A stretch of DNA of 64,000 nucleotides, taken from Chrysogorgia sp. JL179-B06. Taxonomy: Eukaryota > Cnidaria > Anthozoa > Scleralcyonacea > Chrysogorgiidae. The stretch is taken from assembly GCA_035772405.1 (NCBI GenBank), contig JAYKKM010000199.1:713501-777500 (forward strand). Reading direction: 5' to 3'. The position numbers and the translations under genes were made by a program. The notes beneath the pieces are model-generated. The model was not told the DNA's origin and searched no databases. It was given only the letters and a program-made list of their open reading frames with translations. Of the stretch, positions 56,551 to 64,000 are shown piece by piece (positions within the stretch are counted from its first letter, which is position 1; every line of letters begins with the position of its first letter).

Positions 56551-56733
56551 GCCAGTTCGTAATGCCGACTGCGCATCAAAATGACGTGTTCTGCGTCGGT
56601 ATATAACTTATTTCAATTCATAACACCAGGCTAAAACCACAATAGACATTTGCATTTCTATTTACACTTGCAAATTCGTTATACCCGACGCAGAACGCGT
56701 CATTTTGATGGGCAGTCGACATTACGAACTGGC
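56551..56733. mobile_element. Fold-back MITE GCCAGTTCGTAATG
   Basis: Arms GCCAGTTCGTAATGCCGACT and inverse, continuing through CATCAAAATGACG and TTCTGCGTCGG, about 60 bp each, with a 60-bp middle. No target duplication resolved. Confidence 0.65.
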
Positions 56734-57152
56734 AGTTAACCACTGTATATCCTTCAAAACATCGAATAAACCTGACTAAAAAAATAGAGCTCGAATCCGT
56801 TTAATAATATTTTTATCAACATCGTTGTGGTTGCAAAAATCTCTAAATATAAATAACTCTTAGCCTATGCGATTCTTCGGTTGATTACTCCCAAGTGAAA
56901 TATACACTCTGTATAATGTATTTCATCTACCTATACGTATTAGTGATATTAAATTAAAATCGTCTGTACTAGCTATGAAGTATATGTATCACATACACAC
57001 TTCTCGTCTGCGTATAAAAGAACCTAAAACTCGTATTAAAAATATCCTATGTACAGAGACCTGTACTACTTCTACTACAACATAAGCCGTCAAAATGTAT
57101 CTTTCAAAGAATGACTTAGAGTCAGGATTCATTTCTAGGAAACGAATCGTTT

Positions 57153-57841
57153 CTAGGAATTACTCAACGACATAAGCGTAGCAGCGGCCGAGGTGCGCGT
57201 GTCGTCTTTTCCAATGGCGGCACTCGAAGTGACAGTCTTACATTCGGCGCCGAAATTGCACCTGGGCGTCGTAAAGTAAGGGAAATTGTTCCTCGGGTCG
57301 CGCGCGATTCTCGGTCTGGGTAAAAAGAACCTAGGCGAGAAACCGGATACGCACAGCCCACAGTTGTCGCCCGGGGCGACGGCGACGGGCGCGTACGGTG
57401 GCACGTATAATCCAGGGTACGGGGCGCATCTGCCGTGCGTTCTGTCGACGGGATACGGCGTGTATCGTAGTCCCTCTCGTTTGTCGTGAATCCTGGCTGG
57501 CATCTTGTGAGATCTCGAGAGTAGCATCACCTTCTGTGGCGGAGTGCTGGCTTTGATGTAGGTCACCTGGCCATTGCTGTTGGTCTTCTTGCAGCATGGC
57601 AGGATGGTTTCCACGGTCTTAATAAGGTCTCCGTCGCACGCGGCCAGCAGCAGCTGTAAAACTTTCGGTTTGATGTCCGGGAAGAGGCGGCGTAAGATAT
57701 TGATGTAACACGGCTGAGGGTCTTTCTCGCGCCATTCTTCCAACTCGGCCATCGTGGTTCGCGCTTCCTTGGTGCCGAAGTGTAGACAGATGCATTCTTT
57801 CACTCCCGCCATGGCCACTTGTCCGAAATTTGTGATGTCTT
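57153..57841 (-). CDS. DMRT-like transcription factor, last exon with DMA domain (partial gene)
   Basis: A CTTTCTTTCAG acceptor on the minus strand opens a 689-bp exon ending at a stop at 57153. A DMA domain lies at about residues 53-90 of the exon reading: INILRRLFPDIKPKVLQLLL then ACDGDLIKTVETIL. It matches the DMRT pattern of LF-P followed by V-L-L, then C-GD-- and a final E-L. The rest is Pro/Tyr/Arg-rich (YTPYPVDRTHGRCAPYPGLY) and ends in a Ser/Ala tail. DMRT proteins are nuclear and regulate sex determination, neural patterning or germ-line fate. The expected DM zinc-finger exon was not found in the remaining 6 kb; it may lie beyond 64000 or be missing. An in-frame ATG upstream in the intron is not the true start. 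Confidence 0.8.
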
Positions 57842-58204
57842 CTGAAAGAAAGGGTGACACTTTAGCTTTACAGTAAACTAATAAGCTAGTGGCCTTCAGG
57901 GTACAATTAAAATACGTGAGAAAAAATAATCCTATTTTCCACCTTCCATACTCTATATATGGAACCTTTATTCTATGTTAGTGACCCTGAGACGATATTG
58001 AGTTAGGCCAGTTATCATAGAATATAATTTTAGGTTAATAAATGTTCACATTTGCCAAAAAATATGAACTACAAACGTTCTATCACAAGAAATTTAAGTT
58101 CTAAAGTTAGCTGTCAAAACTTTGTCCGCCATTGCTCAAAGCCTTACGAGCGCGCGATTTCAAAGCAATGTGTGACGTCAAAGTCTCAAAAGCCTAGTAG
58201 TAAA
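57842..58204. other. Intron sequence of the DMRT-like gene, nothing recognised
   Basis: AT-rich DNA directly upstream (minus-strand sense) of the DMA exon. No exon signal with a conserved peptide was seen. Confidence 0.35.
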
Positions 58205-58452
58205 TTTAGAATTATTACTAGAAGTTACTATCGCAAGGGAAGTGCTGCCTCGAAATCCAAGGCAGTCGTGATATTGTGCAAAATTGCAAAAAAAATAAGT
58301 GGTGGGCTTATTGAAGTCAAAGTTGCAGCTAGCAGAGGTAGTACAGCCTCGTACACATGCGGTTATGGATTAGGTAAGACAAGAACAGTGAGCTCTACAT
58401 ATATATGAAGCTCACACTGAGCTTGCTCGACCAAAGGTACTCTGGGGTTCAG
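58205..58452 (+). repeat. Dispersed repeat with conserved peptide frame, copy 2
   Basis: Plus-strand frame RSYYRKGSAASKSKAVVILC then KKISGGLIEVKVAA, and ends with GTGAGCTCTACATATATATG and AGGTACTCTGGGG. Inverted relative to copy 1 at 44193-44415. One amino acid is inserted (KK) without breaking the frame. Confidence 0.5.
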
Positions 58453-61400
58453 GGGCGAACACAGGGGGTGTCGGTGGTTGCGATCGCACCCCCCCCCCCC
58501 TTTTTGGATCCAATTAGGAACAAAATTATACAAAAACAACAATTATAAATCAGAAAGATAGAAACTGTAATAATAAATAGACCCGGTCATCATCATGTGT
58601 ATGGAGGGGAAAGTCTCAAAAGCGTAGCATTGCAAGCCTGCGTAGCTAGCTAGATTGTAGCCTACGTAGCGGCGCTCTCGAAGGGGGGGGGGGGGGAGGG
58701 GAGGGAGCCGCTTCGCAGACTAGCTACATTGCCTTTGTCAAATTTAGAATTATTATAAATCGAAGGAGGATAATTACTATAAATCGTAACTGCACTACTC
58801 GAGGAGAAGGAAGGGGAATGAGGATACTGACTCACTATCTCGGACCGCTACGCAGGCTTGTTTGGCGCTGTTTGGCGCGCTTCCCGTGGTGTTCCTTATA
58901 TCGTTTTACGAAATAACCATAACATATTCATATAGAATAGTTTCCCAAAGCAGTCTTTATATTCTCATATTTTCACATGACGATAAGATATGGGTACTTT
59001 GTATTTGAGTCACAGAATTTGAGTCTTGACGTCACTAGCTTCCGGAACATGTGCGAGTAATGGCGGCTTCGTAATCTTGTGTAAAAACAGTCGAAAAGCG
59101 ATTCTCAAGCTCGTAATTGCTTGGAATTTTGGAGAAAAAATAAGAAGGCTATGCTCTTTACAATTATGTAAAAATGTGTGTGCTTAAAGTGCCTCTATTA
59201 TCAAATTGTTGGTATGTGACATTGTTCACATGCATTACCGCAACACCCCGCTGTTTTAAAGCTATTATTGACACTAATTCGGGCAGTTATTTAAGACCTA
59301 ATCTCGGATATTTTATTTCAGTGCTGTTCACTTCAGTTGAACTAAAAGTAAAACCTCCCACGACTGAAACCTTTCGAATTCGCAAAAAATGTCTATAGAG
59401 AAGAAAACTGCGCCAGGTTTTGTCGTAACGAGCTGTATTTTTATCAGTATGACAGTATTTCACAGACAAAGGAAATGACTATTTACACAAATTATACTAA
59501 TGTCATTGTAAGTTTACTAAAGTATAACATGGTCATGGTCAAAAAATAGCGTTGTCCCTTTCGTGTTAATGTTATACTAATTTCAGATAACAGTTGTGAT
59601 GCCATTTGGCGTCTTTCTCCTGTCTTTATACGCTATACACCCTCCTTCGTAGCCAGTTGGCCTGAAATAGCCCATCTATACACGATGTCATCTCGATGTA
59701 TGTCATTAATACTGCCAGGCGTATAAAAGATGTTTTGCAACACTCACCAGCGAATCATAAACCCGAATTTTGCCGTGTACAGACAATCTCATACGTCAGA
59801 AAGAGAATCGTCTGGAAAAATCGTACGTGTGGATAATGACCTTAAGTGCCCCCTCATACAAGAACACCATGGTGTATTGTGTACTCTGACAGACTGACTG
59901 ATATAGGAATTGAAATGAGAATCAGTCAGGCTTGTGAAAATCAAATTACGATTGGTCACGAGAAGTATATACTTAAATGGGAAAGTGAAAACGAAATAAG
60001 GTATATGAAGATATACATCATTGTGGTTTACAGTTAGACGAACTGTTAAACAGGAACATCGATAAGAATTACCAACCATGCACTGCCTTTGACACGTATA
60101 AAACAAACAGTCGCCGATAAATGAATTACTTTCTATCAACTGAGAACTGACAAGTGGTTAAAAAACTTACTGTCACTGAACGGCTTCTGTACGTATAGTA
60201 CCCACTCGGTTTTTATGGTCGGTCGTTAAACAATCCCCGCGTTGCTTTGTAACACGTTGTGCGCTGCCTTGGCCTTGACTCAATTTTGCTTACGCACTAA
60301 GGAAGACCTTTTTAGCCTGATGCACGTTCATTGGTGCGTGGGTTCAAATAAGGCGTTGGCAGCTCACAGCATTTCAAGAGCGCTATTCATTTGATACCGA
60401 GAAAACGGATGACAACATAAAAGCAATTTCCTTTATTACAATTACGTTCATTGTGTCATTCTAGACGAATGGGACGATTACGGCTGGACATTTGTAATTA
60501 GGTTTTATTTTTAACGATGTTGAAGCCGTTCGGGCTATGCGGCATCGACCCGAGCTTCGCTAGTATACTTTTATTCGCCTCTGTGGAGCTTAAAACTTCA
60601 ATGCCGTCGGATAGATTGCGAACGCAAACACATCCGATCTTTGTGCTCTGACGTAGCAGATTAAGGAAGCGGAATTGTTATAAGGAAAAAAATAATTAAG
60701 GGCTTAACTAGATCAGCACGCTAGGATTTCCTTTACTCTTGAAGGAAAAGACGAAAGGTTATCCTTATCCGAAGCTTAATGCCTGTCATTTAATTCTGCC
60801 GTACTCTGATTGCTGAAGATTGCTATCGATTAAATTTTGTACGGCAACACGTCAGAGATGAGATTTAACGATTTACACGTCTTTGGCCCACCTGGTATCA
60901 CAGCTGTGTTTTCTCTGCAGCGATTGAATCGTTGGTTTTGCTTGGCTGTTAGGACATGTCATTGCTACACGACGGTTTGTTGCGAGCGATGGAACAATGC
61001 TTTCTTATCAATGAGATAGTGAAAGAGAAACCGGACTATAGAAAATATAACAATCTTATAAAATCGAAAAGACTTCCAACTCTACGTGAGTCGATGAACT
61101 CTCGACTGATTTGAGCTGTCATCGGCAACAAGCATGGGATGAGGAAGCGACGAAATATCAAATTTACGCAGCTGTGGCATGTACAAGGTCAACAAAGACG
61201 ATTACACCCTGAACGCAATGACGTCACTATGACAAATCAGACCGATTTGATGGCCAGAGATATGTTCTCCTATTGGCTAACGTTCTCGTGAAGACTAGAT
61301 TTGTGGAAGGAACTGATCGAAGGATATTGAAAGTTGACAGCCATAGGTTCTCCTTATTAGGACAGTGAATTCGTCCGTCCTTGATAGTTGCCTCAGGATC

Positions 61401-64000
61401 TCACATTTTTGAAGGAAATTTGGGATTACTGTAAAGGTCTCAGAGATAGGAAATGTCGAAACTCCCATCCTGATGGGACAGATACGAGACAAGAAACACC
61501 ACATCAGAGTTTATCTATATCGATGATGTGTTCCATAAAGCTATGTTGTACATGGGACTTCCTTTCAATATATATATATATATATAGACATTGCTGAAGC
61601 CGCTCCCGCAGGTGCACTCCTAGTTTGGGAAGAGAACTTAAAGATCTCCTTTCAATTACATTATATAGTCAAACCAATTAAGACGAACACGATGCTTAAA
61701 TCAACAAATAGTTACAAACAACAAATAGTTACAAATAATAAAGTTCCCAACTCGTTTTTTTCATCGTTTGTCGGCGTGTTGTCAAAACAAAGCCGAGTCT
61801 GACACCAACAACCTGAACCGCGAGACACAAGTACTTGTCAAAATCACAATTCCTACCTCCTCGCTTACTCGGCTTTCTGAAACAAAATTTCTGTTGTAAC
61901 ACCTCCTGTGATGAACTGTGACTTAACTCCGGCGTGTTGTGTTAGTTTGTGGTAGTTTATGGTACTTTGTCCTAATTATTTTCCTTTCTCGAAGACTCCA
62001 GAGTCTTGCCAATGCGTGAAATCGAATATCAAACGCGTTTGTCAAAACAACGGATGTTATTGAGTTCAATCAATCGTTTCGAACAATAGTCATAGAAGTA
62101 TTAGAAGGCCAAGGACAACGGTGTGCCTACACGCTACGTCATGCATGCATGCGCGCTTTAAGATCGATAACAAAAACAACTTAGTCACTAATTGCATCTT
62201 TTATGACCGTTTGGAGTCACGTGCAAGTATTGCGCGGTTTGGCAAAAGGTATTGACGTCAACGGTAAGCCGAAGAATCTCGGTTTCAAGTTACCTTAACC
62301 AAACACAGCTTATGTCGGGGAAACTGATCGAGGAATCACCTCGTTCATCTGATTTTCTCACATTGCGTGTCGTTGCCAATCTAACACCTCGCACCGTTTA
62401 TCAAGTAATTGCCTACATTCAACAATAACTGCTCGATAATAGCTTCGGGGTAAACACACTTAATCATTTTAGAATTTGCTTGAAGTTTCAAGTCAGTCGT
62501 TTTACTCAGTTGTTGTTTCCCGCAATTCTCCAACTATGTACACTAAGGCGCACGCTATGCCCTTATTTGTTGCCAATTGAAATCTGGCAGTAGAGCATCG
62601 TTATAGGTAGAAAATATACAGAGATTATTTTTTGCCAACGCGCACGATCCCAGAACTTGGCATTGTTGCAAGACGGACACGGCGGAAATATTATCTCGTC
62701 TGCTGACTACAAAATCCATGGTCTCAGAATAAGTGCCGCGACGCGGTCCAATCAAATCGTGTTCAAATGTAACAGGTCTTTGAGGTCGCACATTCAAACG
62801 CACAAACATTGGCGTATAATGATCAGGAATGAAATTTTCAGATTCTTTTCGTTCTTCACTTCCTGGCCATTGCCTGTTGACACTAATTCACCATGGTAGC
62901 TATACAATTGTCGTCTAAATATAGTTCGTGCACGACAAATATAGCCAACCCTCCGCATGAGGCATGCCGCCGCGCTTGGGTTTCGAAAGATGATTCAACA
63001 CTCGTAAATTACCATAACGTTTCCTTCATCTGTGGCCTCCTAGATGTGCGCGTTATGCCGAGGAGTTTGGTTCCAAAGGGGGTAATAAGAATCTATGATA
63101 GGACATGGCGAGATAGAGGTACTATTCCAGTCGAATAATCTGCAGGAGAGCGACTGTAAATCGCTATAATATAGAACCTGTTCAATTCCTCTTCCCCATC
63201 TCGGCTTTTTAAAGAGTCGAAATCAGGTGCTTTCTCGATATACGAACAACCAAAATATAAACCCTAATGCTAACCCTAATACTATCTCTAGAACTGACTT
63301 GGGTTCGTGCTATGCCTACGTTATGTTTACATTACAGTTCATATATCAATAAAGGACTCGAAATTGTAATTATTAAGAATTGACTGTTCGTGAGCGCCCA
63401 CCTCGGGGTCAGAAGTAAGTGCACGTCGCTATACGGAAGATGATCGCTTAAGTGTAATTCATGCTGGGCGTGATTAATAATAACAATGACTATCATGCAT
63501 AAGAAAATGAATCTCACTACAGCTGTATTCATGAATGTTCATGTTTCTTGTCTAAAAAGTTTTCTTAACAATGACTTATCTTGTTACAGTAGCATGGAAC
63601 GTTAAGAAAGCTTAATTTATTAAACAACAACGTATTTACAAAGTTATGTATGTTTTTACATAGTAAGTATAATAATAATCTATATAATCTTTGGGGTGCT
63701 CGCAAACGAGAGACGAAAACCAATTAGAAAAGTCTAAAATCCAATCACAAAGGTGGTCGTGCATTCCTTACGAGAGTGGTCGCTTACGAGAGATTTTAAA
63801 TACAGTGTTTGACTGAGAAATAAAACGACTAGAATTTGTAAAGGTGGTTGCTTAAGGGCGAAGTTCACTCAAAGAGACTTAACTGTGTGCATAACAACGG
63901 GTCTTTTCTGCCCGCTGAGTGCTAATCTATCCGGGTTCACAAAGGCGTTAGGGCTATCACTATATGTTTTATGTGTGGCTGTATGTATATAGCGAGTTCT
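58453..64000. other. Right end of the window: no gene recognised
   Basis: Contains hAT-style CAGGGGCGAACACAGGGGG at 58450 with a poly-C run at 58489-58502, a poly-G tract at 58684-58696, a TTAAAGTGCC word at 59183 (end of a TTAA-type element) and a short TA tract at 61570-61585. Near 63700-63880 the phrases GGTGGTCGTGCATTCC and GTGGTCGCTTACGAGAGA look like pogo-element interior. From about 59500 to 63600 the DNA is less repetitive and could hold regulatory sequence or long introns of the DMRT-like gene. No DM-domain peptide (CxxCRNHG) was found on the minus strand. Confidence 0.45.

Noticed and set aside
60520..60690. Minus-strand open stretch of about 57 codons (CVCVRNLSDGIEVL...)
   Set aside because: No splice sites of good quality, no known motif and no start codon; considered as a DMRT exon but lacks any DM-domain cysteine pattern.
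62555..63138. Frames of 80-84 codons on both strands
   Set aside because: No start context, domain or splice support; looks like random open sequence.
1..64000. CRISPR arrays, operons or other bacterial features
   Set aside because: The window is eukaryotic; tandem arrays here are minisatellites without spacer structure.

Overview
This is a eukaryotic, intron-rich, AT-rich and heavily transposon-laden stretch of animal genomic DNA. The mix of genes fits an early-branching metazoan, most probably an anthozoan cnidarian such as a coral or anemone: conserved housekeeping genes with many short exons, receptors joining immunoglobulin-like (Ig) domains to a TIR domain, and a DMRT-type gene. The species cannot be named from sequence alone. 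Exon structures were worked out by reading splice sites and checking that the phase closes at every junction.

Layout, left to right. (1) 1-235, minus: 5' end of a major facilitator superfamily transporter, cut by the window edge. (2) 967-11579, plus: complete CLPTM1 (13 exons, 631 aa), with introns full of transposons and minisatellites. (3) 11643-16210: intergenic transposon nest and minisatellites. (4) 16901-18258, plus: small three-exon RING-finger gene. (5) 19469-23856, minus: complete BPNT1 (5 exons, 313 aa). (6) 23857-27265: transposon-rich intergenic DNA. (7) 27266-34558 and 38925-51324, both minus: two tandem paralogous receptors with the order signal peptide, Ig domain(s), Cys-rich module, transmembrane helix, TIR. 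The first has one Ig domain (420 aa), the second has two plus a tiny extra Cys exon (520 aa). (8) 51325-57152: intergenic, with a fold-back element, a deletion derivative of a hAT transposon and MITEs. (9) 57153-57841, minus: last exon of a DMRT-like gene carrying the DMA domain; no DM zinc finger was found upstream in the window. (10) 57842-64000: no gene recognised.

The two Ig-TIR genes form the most interesting biological unit. They share a module order built from phase-1 exons, and in both the intron between transmembrane and TIR exons starts with a GC donor. They look like a locally duplicated receptor family of the IL-1R/Toll signalling type. The other notable signal is a set of four hammerhead-ribozyme-like motifs (about 6070, 27925, 31460 and 46340) of the kind reported from Penelope-like retroelements; their stem I pairs co-vary, but all four carry one extra base before stem II.

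Most remaining sequence is mobile DNA, and several elements can be delimited exactly by target-site duplications: hAT-like elements at 3214-3869, 32391-33075, 53775-54610 and 55836-56344; TTAA-flanked elements at 11719-12398, 18696-19175 and 36305-36486; a TA-flanked element at 4533-4932; a TAA-flanked fold-back at 52752-53162. There are also two copies of a 5S-rRNA-derived SINE, one tRNA-derived SINE and several truncated LINEs.
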